From Bacteroidaceae bacterium (GTDB lineage: Bacteria; Bacteroidota; Bacteroidia; Bacteroidales; Bacteroidaceae): a stretch of DNA of 16,115 nucleotides. The stretch spans positions 1 through 16,115 of the forward strand of contig CAAGHW010000031.1 in assembly GCA_900769765.1 (NCBI GenBank), read 5' to 3'. Under the pieces are notes generated by a model. The model was given only the letters and a program-made list of their open reading frames with translations, was not told where the DNA came from and ran no database searches. Below are positions 1 to 7,636 of the stretch, one piece after another; position 1 is the first letter of the stretch, and every line of letters starts with the position of its first letter. Position numbers and translations under genes: made by a program.

Positions 1-3000
1 ATATATAAGCTCGAGGCGCAGGAGCGTCTTGAACGTACCGTATACGAGGCCGAAACAGCCTGGTTGTCTGCTTATCAGGAACTGAAGAACCACCAGACAG
101 AGGGAACTGCCAACTATCTCGAAGAATCATATTGCTCGGGTGGCGTAAAGGTCGGTTGGGTAGGAAACCGTGCCGAAAATGATATACAGTGGAGAAACGT
201 ATACAGCAAGAATGGCGGTGAATATACATTGCGTGTATATTTCGTCACAGGTGAGGACCGTACAATGAAGTTGAGCGTCAATGGTGGTGAGGCTGTCACA
301 TATACCGGCAATTCAGGCGGTTGGAGCACTGTGGGTTCTGCCGAATTCGATGTGGTTCTTGAAAAGGGCGAAAACGTTGTGCGTCTTTTCAATGAGAACG
401 GATATATGGGCGATATCGACAAGCTGGTTATCGTGAACAAGAATGCTGCCGAGGAGGAAAATTATTACCCTGTTTTGTTCGACAAGGCACAGGAGTATAC
501 TCATGGCAGCCGTCGCCTGAACAGCATATCGCTCGGCACACAGAATCTGATGCTGCCTACGCCATTGAAGGTCTATAGCAAAATTGATGATGCCTGCTTC
601 CATGCAAAGGCAGGTGAGACTCTCACCCCTTCATTCGGCTTTACCGGTACATGGATGAACGGTTTCGTCTATCTTGACCGAGGACAGGATGGTGCTTTCA
701 ATGCTGTGCTGAACGCCGATGGTTCAATACCTGCCGGCAGTGATATAATGGCATTCTCGTATGCCGAACCTGATTTGGGCTCGGGAACAGGCTATAATAG
801 CAATGGTGTAAGGGTTACCAATTCAAACGTGATTAATCCGCCTGCCTTTACATTACCGTCGGATATTACTCCGGGTTATTATCTTATGCGATATAAGGTC
901 GATTGGGCATCAATAGACCCTGCCGGCCGTGCCGAGGATGGTAATGGCATTATAAAGAACGGCGGTGCTGTATGCGACGTGCGTCTTAATGTACATGAAG
1001 AGAACGGAACTCTTGAGGTTATAGCAGATAATGGAGCTCTGCTTGCACAAGATGGTTCGGTATTGCCGTCTGCACTTCCTTTTGGCGAGCCTTTAACAGT
1101 AAAGGTTGTTGCAAATGAAGGTTATTGTCTTGATGAAATGGTTGTCCGTCATGGTCATAACCTTGATGGCGAAGCATTTGTCAATGGGGTAGAACAATAT
1201 AGTGAACTTGTTTATCCTGCATATATGCTTGATGGTGATATAATTGCAATTCCTGCCGAAAATGTTGACGGTGATGTAAGAATAACAGCACGTTTTGTAC
1301 AGAAGCAAGGTGATGACTCGGGTGACGGATATGCACTCTCTTTTGACAAGGCTGCAACCGTCGCGAATGAACACGACCTGAATGTTGTTGTCAATGGTAA
1401 TGTCTTTGATGTAAGTGGAAATGCTGCGTATAATGACTTGACTTCTACGCCTGTACTCTTCTCTGCAACAAGAAGCATATTGCTTGACATTGCAGGTGCC
1501 GAAGGCAAAGATGCCTATCTGTATGTAGACCTTAACAATGATGGCCGTTTTGCGGTGATGTTGGATGCCGATGGTGTTCCAAGTGTATCGAGCGAGTTGG
1601 TCGCATTCTCTTGCTACAACGGTAAAGACAGTAATGGCGAAGCTGCGGAGAGTGGCGTTACAACATCTATGCCTATGTATAAACTGAGCAAGGTGTTGCC
1701 CGACGGAATCTATCGTGCGCGTATCAAATTGGATAATGACAATATAGACCCGGCAGGCTCGGAAAATATAGTTGCCGAAAATGGCGTTGTAATTGATTTC
1801 TTGCTCAATCTGGTAAGTGGTGACAAGGAACTTACATTGCAGACTGTTGATGGCAGCATAGACGGTGATAACTATTCGGCTTTGCCTATGACTGTTACTC
1901 CAGGCGGTATGTTTACTGTGGTGTTGCGTGGTGCGCCCGGTTATAAATGCAGTAAGATGATAGTCCGTCACGGACATAATATCTACGGCGAGAGGTATGT
2001 GAACGGCAATTGTCAATGGAACGAAGATGAGTTGTCTGTCGATGTCAACGGCAAGGCGGTTGTTCCTGCTTCTATGGTTGACGGTGATGTCGCGCTCTAT
2101 GCCGAGTTCGTGCCACAGGATGGTACCGAGTGGGAACTCGTGTTCAGCGATGAGTTCAATGCCGAGGATATGTCGCAGCCTGTGGGCGAAAAGTGGATGC
2201 GTTGCCAGCGTTACGGTGCTACATGGAACCGTTGGCTCAGCGACAGCAAGGAGGTTATCTACCTTCAGGACGGTGACCTTGTTGCTCGTGCAATCCCTAA
2301 CCCCGATATGGAGAGCGACCCAGTTCCCATGATTACGGGCGGTATAAAGAGCAATGGACGTTTCGGATTTACATATGGTTACGTGGAGGCGCGTATCAAG
2401 TCCAATCCATGGACGGGTAATTTCCCTGCTTTCTGGATGATGCCCGAGGACCAGAGTGCCGGATGGCCCGACTGCGGTGAGATTGATATATGGGAGACAA
2501 TCGACTCACAGGAGCGTTCATGGCACACAGTGCACAGCAATTGGACATACGACCTCGGAAATACGAATAATCCAAAATCGAGCTTCAATGTCGCAACTCC
2601 TCACGACCGTTATCACACATACGGTCTTGAGTGGGATGAGACAACTCTCAAGTGGTATGTCGATGGAAAAGAGGTTGCTGTTTATACGAAGTCGACAACC
2701 CAGTCGCATCTTGACCAGGGACAGTGGCCATTCGACAAGCATTTCCACCTTATCCTGAACCAGAGCGTGGGCAACAATGCTTGGGCTGCCGATGCCGATG
2801 TTACACATACCTACGAGACACGTTTCGACTGGGTGCGTGTGTATCAGAAAAAGGGAATGAAGAATACTTACGGCACTGTTGGTGTTGCATCGGTTGTTGC
2901 CGATGACGAGGCAGTGGTGACAGTACGTGATTACGGGGTGGATGTGGTGCTGCCCGATTCTGCAAAACTGTCGGTATACGACATTGCCGGTCGCAGAATG

Positions 3001-3087
3001 AACGGAACTTATTCAGATGGTACACACCGTTTTGTGTTGCAGAAGGGTGTCTATGTCGTTTGTGGTAAAAAGGTATTTGTCAGATAA
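1..3087 (+). CDS. Secreted multidomain GH16 beta-glucanase (laminarinase-like), 5' partial
   Basis: The reading frame is open from base 1, so the true start lies outside the window; 1028 residues are visible (numbered here from base 1). Residues ~14-146 resemble a CBM6/CBM35-type carbohydrate-binding module (YEAE start, SGEDR and DIDKL motifs). Residues ~155-436 and ~444-706 are two copies of a module I cannot name; each holds an RHGHN motif, 273 residues apart, and an IDPAG motif. Residues ~707-951 are the GH16 catalytic domain with EIDIWE: E827 is the expected nucleophile, D829 the helper and E832 the acid/base. The extra residue before the last Glu is the beta-bulge form typical of laminarinase-type GH16, so endo-beta-1,3(4)-glucan hydrolysis is likely; the exact substrate is inference. 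Residues ~957-1028 (LSVYDIAGRR, KGVYVV, KKVFVR) look like a type IX secretion sorting tail. No SusC/SusD pair is visible beside it. Confidence 0.92.
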   Translation: MYKLEAQERLERTVYEAETAWLSAYQELKNHQTEGTANYLEESYCSGGVKVGWVGNRAENDIQWRNVYSKNGGEYTLRVYFVTGEDRTMKLSVNGGEAVTYTGNSGGWSTVGSAEFDVVLEKGENVVRLFNENGYMGDIDKLVIVNKNAAEEENYYPVLFDKAQEYTHGSRRLNSISLGTQNLMLPTPLKVYSKIDDACFHAKAGETLTPSFGFTGTWMNGFVYLDRGQDGAFNAVLNADGSIPAGSDIMAFSYAEPDLGSGTGYNSNGVRVTNSNVINPPAFTLPSDITPGYYLMRYKVDWASIDPAGRAEDGNGIIKNGGAVCDVRLNVHEENGTLEVIADNGALLAQDGSVLPSALPFGEPLTVKVVANEGYCLDEMVVRHGHNLDGEAFVNGVEQYSELVYPAYMLDGDIIAIPAENVDGDVRITARFVQKQGDDSGDGYALSFDKAATVANEHDLNVVVNGNVFDVSGNAAYNDLTSTPVLFSATRSILLDIAGAEGKDAYLYVDLNNDGRFAVMLDADGVPSVSSELVAFSCYNGKDSNGEAAESGVTTSMPMYKLSKVLPDGIYRARIKLDNDNIDPAGSENIVAENGVVIDFLLNLVSGDKELTLQTVDGSIDGDNYSALPMTVTPGGMFTVVLRGAPGYKCSKMIVRHGHNIYGERYVNGNCQWNEDELSVDVNGKAVVPASMVDGDVALYAEFVPQDGTEWELVFSDEFNAEDMSQPVGEKWMRCQRYGATWNRWLSDSKEVIYLQDGDLVARAIPNPDMESDPVPMITGGIKSNGRFGFTYGYVEARIKSNPWTGNFPAFWMMPEDQSAGWPDCGEIDIWETIDSQERSWHTVHSNWTYDLGNTNNPKSSFNVATPHDRYHTYGLEWDETTLKWYVDGKEVAVYTKSTTQSHLDQGQWPFDKHFHLILNQSVGNNAWAADADVTHTYETRFDWVRVYQKKGMKNTYGTVGVASVVADDEAVVTVRDYGVDVVLPDSAKLSVYDIAGRRMNGTYSDGTHRFVLQKGVYVVCGKKVFVR

Positions 3088-3142
3088 GAAAAGGTTAAAA
3101 GCTGATAAATTGCTTCCATAATATAATAATGGTTGTTAATAG

Positions 3143-3174
3143 GTTGTATTTTTTGCGAAAAAGCACTATCTTCG
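3143..3174 (+). promoter_or_regulatory. Bacteroidetes-type promoter for bamD
   Basis: GTTG at 3143-3146, 20 bases, then TATCTTCG at 3167-3174. Each element is one base off the Bacteroidetes primary-sigma consensus (TTTG and TAnnTTTG) and the spacing fits. Transcription would start near 3178, about 25 bases before the bamD ATG. This is a pattern match only. Confidence 0.6.
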
Positions 3175-3202
3175 CGCAGATTTTTGTATTTATAAAAGAT
3201 AA

Positions 3203-4015
3203 ATGAGAAATTTTGTCTACATATTTCTGGTCGCAGCACTTTTTTTTACATCTTGTGATTCATTCAACAAGGTGTATAAATCTTCAAGTGTCGACTATAA
3301 GTATGAGGCGGCAAAAGCCTATTATCTCGAGGGTCGTTACGTTAAAGCATCGGACTTGCTCGAGACAATGGTTACAATGCTCAAGGGTGGTGACAAGGCC
3401 GAAGAGTCTTTGATTTTGTTGGCGCATTGCTATTACAACTCAAAGGATTACGAGACCGCATCGCAATATTTCAAAGTCTATTATTCAAACTATCCGCGAG
3501 GCGAGTTTGCGGAGTATGCACGTTTCTATTCCGGTAAATCGCTCTTTGAAGGTATTAAAGAGCCCGAACTTGACCAGACGAATACATATAATGCAATAAG
3601 TGAGTTGCAGCTGTTCATGGAATATTATCCTTACAGCGAACATTGCAGCGAGGCGCAGGATATGATTTTGAGAATGCATGAACTTCTTGTCGAGAAAGAA
3701 TACCTGTCGGCGAAACTTTATTACGAACTCGGCGATTATATGGCGTATATGGGTAACAACTATCAGGCGTGTATAGTTACCGCACAGAATGTGATGAATG
3801 ATTACCCTTACACATCGTTCCGCGAAGAGCTTTCCATCCTCATTCTGAGAGCCCGTTACAAAATGGCTCTTCATAGTGTGGAGAGCAAGAAACAGGAACG
3901 TTATCGTGCAGCGATTGACGAATATTATGCTTTCAAGACCGAATTCCCTGACAGCAAATATTTGAAAGAGGCCGACAAATACTATAAAGAGGCTACTAAA
4001 TTTGTAAAGAATTGA
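3203..4015 (+). CDS. bamD: Outer membrane protein assembly factor BamD (lipoprotein)
   Basis: A 270-residue lipoprotein of the BAM complex, which inserts beta-barrel proteins into the outer membrane. A short signal peptide ends in the lipobox FTSC with lipidated Cys18. The rest is helical with TPR-like repeats, for example the stretch around AAKAYYLEGRYVKASDLLE (residues 37-55), the Tyr-rich helix around 70-95 (AHCYYNSKDYETASQYF) and 232-265 near the C-terminus. Length and layout fit BamD/YfiO/ComL proteins. The ATG at 3203 gives a compact signal peptide and lies about 25 bases below a promoter-like sequence. It is followed after 23 bases by rpoZ and then DUF4293, a grouping known from other Bacteroidales, which supports the call over a generic TPR lipoprotein. 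Confidence 0.92.
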   Translation: MRNFVYIFLVAALFFTSCDSFNKVYKSSSVDYKYEAAKAYYLEGRYVKASDLLETMVTMLKGGDKAEESLILLAHCYYNSKDYETASQYFKVYYSNYPRGEFAEYARFYSGKSLFEGIKEPELDQTNTYNAISELQLFMEYYPYSEHCSEAQDMILRMHELLVEKEYLSAKLYYELGDYMAYMGNNYQACIVTAQNVMNDYPYTSFREELSILILRARYKMALHSVESKKQERYRAAIDEYYAFKTEFPDSKYLKEADKYYKEATKFVKN

Positions 4016-4038
4016 TAAAATTAAAAAATTAAGATAAG

Positions 4039-4374
4039 ATGGATTACAAAAAGACAAATGCTCCAACAAACACTGTTACACGCAACATGGCAGATTTCGT
4101 AAATGAGACAGGCAATGTATATGAATCGGTTGCAATCATCGGCAAGCGTTCTAACCAGATTGCGGCAGAGATGAAAGAAGAACTATTGAAGAAATTGAAT
4201 GAGTTCTCATCTTCGGCTGACAACCTCGAGGAACAGTTCGAGAATCACGAGCAGATTGAGATTTCTCGTTACTATGAGAGATTGCCAAAGCCTACATTGA
4301 TTGCTGCTCAGGAATTCCTTGACGGTAAAGTTTATTTCCGCGACCCTGCCAAGGAGGCTGAAGAAGAGGCTTGA
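4039..4374 (+). CDS. rpoZ: DNA-directed RNA polymerase omega subunit (Bacteroidetes type)
   Basis: A 111-residue soluble protein. The segment NVYESVAIIGKRSNQIAAE (residues ~29-47) matches the omega core pattern, in which a Tyr-Glu pair and hydrophobic residues precede a Lys/Arg and a Gln-Ile. The C-terminus is acidic (AKEAEEEA). Omega stabilises the beta' subunit and helps RNA polymerase assembly. Bacteroidetes omegas diverge from the E. coli form and are often labelled only as RpoZ/Omp6-like; the position directly after bamD and before DUF4293 supports the call. The ATG follows an A-rich stretch, as is usual here in the absence of strong Shine-Dalgarno sequences. It is likely co-transcribed with bamD. 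Confidence 0.88.
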   Translation: MDYKKTNAPTNTVTRNMADFVNETGNVYESVAIIGKRSNQIAAEMKEELLKKLNEFSSSADNLEEQFENHEQIEISRYYERLPKPTLIAAQEFLDGKVYFRDPAKEAEEEA

Positions 4375-4407
4375 TATATCGGAGTCCGTTATAAATCTCG
4401 TTAGAGT

Positions 4408-4875
4408 ATGAAATTTCGTTCTTATCAGTTGCTGTTCATTGCCTCGATAGCTCTGTTGGTGATTACGTTGATAAAGCCGGTCATCAATATTATTGAGCCG
4501 ACAGGTGTGACGGCGGTTATGGATAATTTCGGATATACGCTTGTCGACGGTACTGTATCCCGCGCGGTGGTTGCTTTGGGTGTGGTGCTTATCGTTTCGG
4601 TGGTTGTAAATGCCTTTGCTTCATTCGTTGCATTGTTCAGTAATTTTGCTTTGCAGAAGAGAAGTGCGATATTGTCGATGTTGCTTATAGCCGGATATTA
4701 CATCCTTTTGCTGATATATCTGCTTATTCTTACCGATGGTGCCGCTGTCGAGATGTTGTGGCCCATGTTCTTGCCGTTGATTGCTCTTGCGTTTGATGCT
4801 GTTGCATTTGTGCTTGTGCGCCGTCAGGAAGCAAAGATTATAGCAAAAGCATTAGGATTCAGATTAAGAGACTGA
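4408..4875 (+). CDS. DUF4293 family integral membrane protein
   Basis: A 155-residue hydrophobic protein with about four membrane segments at residues ~9-28, ~47-77, ~84-108 and ~111-137, and a basic C-terminal tail (VRRQEAKIIAKALGFRLRD) that is probably cytoplasmic. Sequence style, length and position after rpoZ match the DUF4293 family of Bacteroidetes, whose function is not known to me. It starts 33 bases after rpoZ with no promoter-like sequence between, so it is probably the last gene of the bamD-rpoZ transcript. A perfect 52-base palindrome begins 12 bases after its stop. No enzymatic motif is visible. Confidence 0.82.
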   Translation: MKFRSYQLLFIASIALLVITLIKPVINIIEPTGVTAVMDNFGYTLVDGTVSRAVVALGVVLIVSVVVNAFASFVALFSNFALQKRSAILSMLLIAGYYILLLIYLLILTDGAAVEMLWPMFLPLIALAFDAVAFVLVRRQEAKIIAKALGFRLRD

Positions 4876-4887
4876 TTGATTCTCTAT

Positions 4888-4939
4888 CAATACAAGAATA
4901 CGGGTGTTTCAAATTTGAAACACCCGTATTCTTGTATTG
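4888..4939 (+). terminator. Perfect 52-base palindrome after DUF4293 (probable transcription end hairpin)
   Basis: The left arm (4888-4913) and right arm (4914-4939) are exact reverse complements: 26 base pairs with no unpaired spacer, centred on CAAATTTG. It sits 12 bases after the DUF4293 stop and would form a very strong RNA hairpin ending the bamD operon. No T-run follows (next bases are GCGGTTGTC), so it is not a classic intrinsic terminator. It could act by U-independent termination or as an RNA 3'-end stabiliser. Confidence 0.7.
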
Positions 4940-5025
4940 GCGGTTGTCTGTCGTGGCGGCGATGCAATGGCAATGTCGGCTGAAACAAATCCTATTCCTG
5001 TTTGTTGTCTATAAAAAAAAGAGAT

Positions 5026-5997
5026 ATGGACAAGATGAGAATTACAGTTTTTGCCGACCCTGTATGTACATGGTGTTGGGGTAGTGTTCCCGTAATAAGG
5101 GCTTTGGCCTATCGTTATGGTGGGCAGATAGAGTTTGATTATGTCATGAGCGGAATGATTGAGGATATAGCTTCCTATAGCAACAGACGTTTGTCGGTGG
5201 GTGGCGATATAGCCCTCTCGAACAGGAACATCCATCAGCATTGGCTCGAAGCGTCGGCAATCCATGGAATGCCTGTCTGTGAGTCGGGGTTCCATCTGTT
5301 CAGTGAGGAACGGCGTTCGACCTTGCCGCAGAACTATGCCTACATCACTGCTAAAATATATGTCGATGAGAACAGGCTTACCATGCCACCCGATGCTCAT
5401 CTGCGTTTTCTGCGTCGTCTGCAGGAGGCAACAGCCGTCAATGCATTGCTGACAAACGAAAAGAGTATAATCTTTGACCTGTCGGCAACGGTAGGCTTCA
5501 ACCCTGTGAAATTTGCCGAGATTTATCGTAGTGAAAAGGTGAAGAAACTATATGAAGAGGGTAAGAAGGCTTGCCTAAAATTCGATTCCCTTGCACTTCC
5601 TACATATCTGCTTGAATATCGTGGTGAGGAGATGGTCGTGCGTGGGTATTCATCATACGAGATGCTTTCCCAATGTATAGGACAACTGTCGCATAACAGA
5701 GTCAAACCTGTAGATGACGGAAGAGAACTTCCTGTTGTAGATAATATTAAATATTTCATGTCGGTGTGCCATAATGCTTATCCCGTGGAGATAGCCACAG
5801 CCTTCTCGCTCAAGAGGCTTGATGGTCAGACTGCAATCAATGCCGAATCGTACGAAGGGCTTTCCGATATCCTTGCCATGCTTGTCGAGGACGGGGTGGT
5901 TGCCATGGCTCCAAAAGGAAATGGCTTCATGTATTATCTGCTTAAGGACGATAATGAACTCAAGAAACACAGAAGGCATCTTGCCGGTATTCTTTGA
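5026..5997 (+). CDS. DsbA-family thiol-disulfide oxidoreductase (cytoplasmic, CTWC motif)
   Basis: With the ATG at 5026 the protein has 323 residues. The first beta-strand and active site read RITVFADPVCTWCWG, giving the CxxC pair Cys14/Cys17; Pro192 in ALPTYL is in the right place for the cis-proline of the thioredoxin fold, with a helical insert between, as in the DsbA family. There is no signal peptide, so it should be cytoplasmic, unlike periplasmic DsbA. It resembles the predicted protein-disulfide isomerase/FrnE-like group; a SpxH/YjbH-like adaptor is an alternative. Residues ~250-323 (VEIATAFSL, LVEDGVVAM, GFMYYLLK) look like an added winged-helix-like tail, which is inference. An in-frame TTG at 5002 would add eight residues, but the ATG lies just before the fold. 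It is flanked by strong palindromes on both sides, so it is probably a single-gene transcript. Confidence 0.8.
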   Translation: MDKMRITVFADPVCTWCWGSVPVIRALAYRYGGQIEFDYVMSGMIEDIASYSNRRLSVGGDIALSNRNIHQHWLEASAIHGMPVCESGFHLFSEERRSTLPQNYAYITAKIYVDENRLTMPPDAHLRFLRRLQEATAVNALLTNEKSIIFDLSATVGFNPVKFAEIYRSEKVKKLYEEGKKACLKFDSLALPTYLLEYRGEEMVVRGYSSYEMLSQCIGQLSHNRVKPVDDGRELPVVDNIKYFMSVCHNAYPVEIATAFSLKRLDGQTAINAESYEGLSDILAMLVEDGVVAMAPKGNGFMYYLLKDDNELKKHRRHLAGIL

Positions 5998-6002
5998 TGT
6001 TC

Positions 6003-6035
6003 TCGGTAATGGCAGCCAATGGCTGCCATTACCGA
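6003..6035 (+). terminator. Perfect 16-bp hairpin after the DsbA-family gene
   Basis: Arms 6003-6018 and 6020-6035 are exact reverse complements around a single A at 6019. The hairpin starts five bases after the DsbA-family stop and ends ten bases before the promoter of the peroxiredoxin gene. No T-run follows. The likely role is transcription end or 3'-end protection of the upstream gene. Confidence 0.65.
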
Positions 6036-6044
6036 TATGTGGGG

Positions 6045-6075
6045 TTTGGGAATTTGTCGGATTTTGTTATTTTTG
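6045..6075 (+). promoter_or_regulatory. Consensus Bacteroidetes promoter for the peroxiredoxin gene
   Basis: TTTG at 6045-6048, 19 bases, then TATTTTTG at 6068-6075: a full match to both elements of the Bacteroidetes primary-sigma promoter with good spacing. The start of transcription would be near 6079, about 24 bases before the ATG at 6103. Confidence 0.78.
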
Positions 6076-6102
6076 CATTGTCATATAAATTGGTTCATAA
6101 CA

Positions 6103-6552
6103 ATGTTACAGATAGGTGATAAGGCACCCGATTTGCTTGGTGTTGATGAGGGTGGCAATGAAATTCGTGTGAGTGATTATGCAGGTCGCAAACTTGTGGT
6201 ATATTTCTATCCAAAGGACAGTACTCCCGGCTGTACGGCAGAAGCCTGTTCTTTCCGCGACGGAATGGATGAGCTTGTGGCGGCAGGCTATTCGGTGGTG
6301 GGTGTAAGTGCCGACAGCGTTGCGTCGCATGGCCGTTTCAAAGAGAAGCAAAGTCTGAACTTCCCTCTTGTCGCTGATGTGGATAAGACAACTATCATGG
6401 CTTTTGGAGCATGGGGCGAGAAAAAGATGGCAGGCAGGGCCTATATGGGTATCATACGTTCTACATTTGTCATTGACGGGAACGGAGTGGTGGAACGTGT
6501 TATTGCAAAGGTGGATACAAAGAACGCTGCAAAGCAGATACTTTTGGGATAA
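6103..6552 (+). CDS. bcp: Thioredoxin-dependent peroxiredoxin, PrxQ/Bcp type
   Basis: A 149-residue cytoplasmic peroxiredoxin that reduces hydrogen peroxide and organic peroxides using thioredoxin. The peroxidatic Cys44 lies in STPGCTAEAC and the resolving Cys49 five residues on, the pattern of atypical two-Cys PrxQ/Bcp enzymes. Other family marks are VVYFYPKD before the active site, the GVSADS segment, and RSTFVID near the C-terminus. Length is normal. The frame is open further upstream (an ATG at 6019 would add 28 residues), but that start lies inside the hairpin and before the promoter, so the ATG at 6103, about 24 bases after the predicted transcription start, is chosen. It sits after a disulfide oxidoreductase gene, a possible redox theme, although the hairpin between them argues for separate transcripts. 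Confidence 0.93.
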   Translation: MLQIGDKAPDLLGVDEGGNEIRVSDYAGRKLVVYFYPKDSTPGCTAEACSFRDGMDELVAAGYSVVGVSADSVASHGRFKEKQSLNFPLVADVDKTTIMAFGAWGEKKMAGRAYMGIIRSTFVIDGNGVVERVIAKVDTKNAAKQILLG

Positions 6553-6566
6553 AGCTTGCAAATGCT

Positions 6567-6586
6567 GCATCATTCTAATATGATGC
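6567..6586 (+). terminator. Weak hairpin after bcp
   Basis: GCATCAT (6567-6573) pairs with ATGATGC (6580-6586) around a six-base loop, followed by TTTCTCCTTT. It is 14 bases after the bcp stop. Seven pairs and an interrupted T-tract make a weak or partial terminator; read-through into the channel gene is possible, since no clear promoter is seen before it. Confidence 0.4.
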
Positions 6587-6624
6587 TTTCTCCTTTATTG
6601 GTATAAATATTATAAGCTATTATT

Positions 6625-7545
6625 ATGATTCACGATTTCATTATGATGACAGCTGCGGCTGTCTCTGATTCTATTGCTTCAGTTTCAAGAACAATGAATG
6701 TTTCTGAAGCCATACACACTCTTTCGGGTCTTACACTTGCAGAGGTCGTACACGAAATAACTGACCTTGCAGTCTCTATTGTAGGTAAGCTTATACAGTT
6801 GTCGCTTATATGGTACATAGGACGTTGGATATCGAAACGTCTGATAACGCTTGTAAGGGTGGTTATGGGACGACGCGATGTCAATATGTCGATACGCTCG
6901 TTTGTGATAAGCCTGCTCGATGTGGTAACTCTGGCAATTATACTTATTATGATAATAAGTGTTCTTGGCATAGATACATCATCGTTTATTGCTCTCTTTG
7001 CTTCGGCAGGTGTTGCAATAGGTATGGCTTTGAGCGGTACATTGCAGAATTTTGCCGGCGGTGTCATAATTCTTCTGCTCCGTCCTTTTAAGGTCGGTGA
7101 TTTTATTGAAGCGCAAGGTGTTGCCGGAACAGTAAGGGAGATACAGATTTTCAACACGCTTGTTGCTACCGGCGACAACAAGGTCATCCTCCTGCCCAAC
7201 GGCCCTGTATCGACAGGAATCATAAACAACTATTCGCGCGAGAAGGTGCGTCGTGTGGATATGGTCTTCTCCATCAGTTACGGCGATGATTTTGAAAAGG
7301 CAAAAGAGGTGCTGCTGCGTCTTGTCAAAGAGGATGAGCGCATCCTTGACAAACCTGCTGAACCTGCGATAAATTTGTTGGAACTCTCTGCGAGTTCTAT
7401 CGACATTTCGGTGAAGGTATGGTGTATACAAGAGGATTATTGGAATGTAAAGTTCGATATGAACAAAAAAGTTTATGAGGTTTTCCCGAAAGAGGGGTTG
7501 AATTTTCCTTATCAGACTCTTACGGTAAATGTAACACAAGAGTGA
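6625..7545 (+). CDS. mscS: Small-conductance mechanosensitive channel (MscS family)
   Basis: A 306-residue inner-membrane channel that opens under membrane tension to release solutes during hypo-osmotic shock. Three membrane segments are visible: ~49-70, ~92-115 and the Gly/Ala-rich pore helix ~119-152 (ASAGVAIGMALSG, then FAGGVIILLLRPFKVGD). The beta-domain follows with the family signature around LLPNGPVSTGIINNYS (189-204), and a C-terminal alpha/beta domain (YGDDFEKAKEVL onward). Length fits the short MscS class. Before the first helix there are ~45 residues with an amphipathic look. The ATG at 6625 is used; ATGs at 6643 and 6646 would shorten it by six or seven residues. It starts 72 bases after bcp and ends 66 bases before a GC-rich terminator. 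Confidence 0.92.
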   Translation: MIHDFIMMTAAAVSDSIASVSRTMNVSEAIHTLSGLTLAEVVHEITDLAVSIVGKLIQLSLIWYIGRWISKRLITLVRVVMGRRDVNMSIRSFVISLLDVVTLAIILIMIISVLGIDTSSFIALFASAGVAIGMALSGTLQNFAGGVIILLLRPFKVGDFIEAQGVAGTVREIQIFNTLVATGDNKVILLPNGPVSTGIINNYSREKVRRVDMVFSISYGDDFEKAKEVLLRLVKEDERILDKPAEPAINLLELSASSIDISVKVWCIQEDYWNVKFDMNKKVYEVFPKEGLNFPYQTLTVNVTQE

Positions 7546-7610
7546 AAGGAGTTCTAAAAAACGTATTGCTTCGTTACGCTTGTACTCGAAAACCTCATTT
7601 ATGTTATCTT

Positions 7611-7636
7611 AGGGGTCGGCAGGCGTGCCGGCCCTT
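7611..7636 (+). terminator. GC-rich terminator after the mscS gene
   Basis: Bases 7611-7621 pair with 7626-7636 around a GGCG loop, an 11-bp stem with two G-T wobbles, followed by ATTGTATA. It is the best candidate for ending the mscS transcript. Confidence 0.65.

Noticed and set aside
1093..2016. 307-codon open frame on the minus strand inside the GH16 gene
   Set aside because: It lies wholly opposite a well-supported coding region, its protein has no recognisable domain and is rich in Thr/Ile/His, as expected from an antisense shadow frame.
4993..5000. TATTCCTG as a promoter box for the DsbA-family gene
   Set aside because: Two mismatches to TAnnTTTG and no TTTG-like element at the right distance; no promoter is claimed for this gene.
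6019..6102. Upstream ATG that would lengthen the peroxiredoxin by 28 residues
   Set aside because: It lies inside the hairpin and before the consensus promoter, and the added residues are not part of the PrxQ fold.
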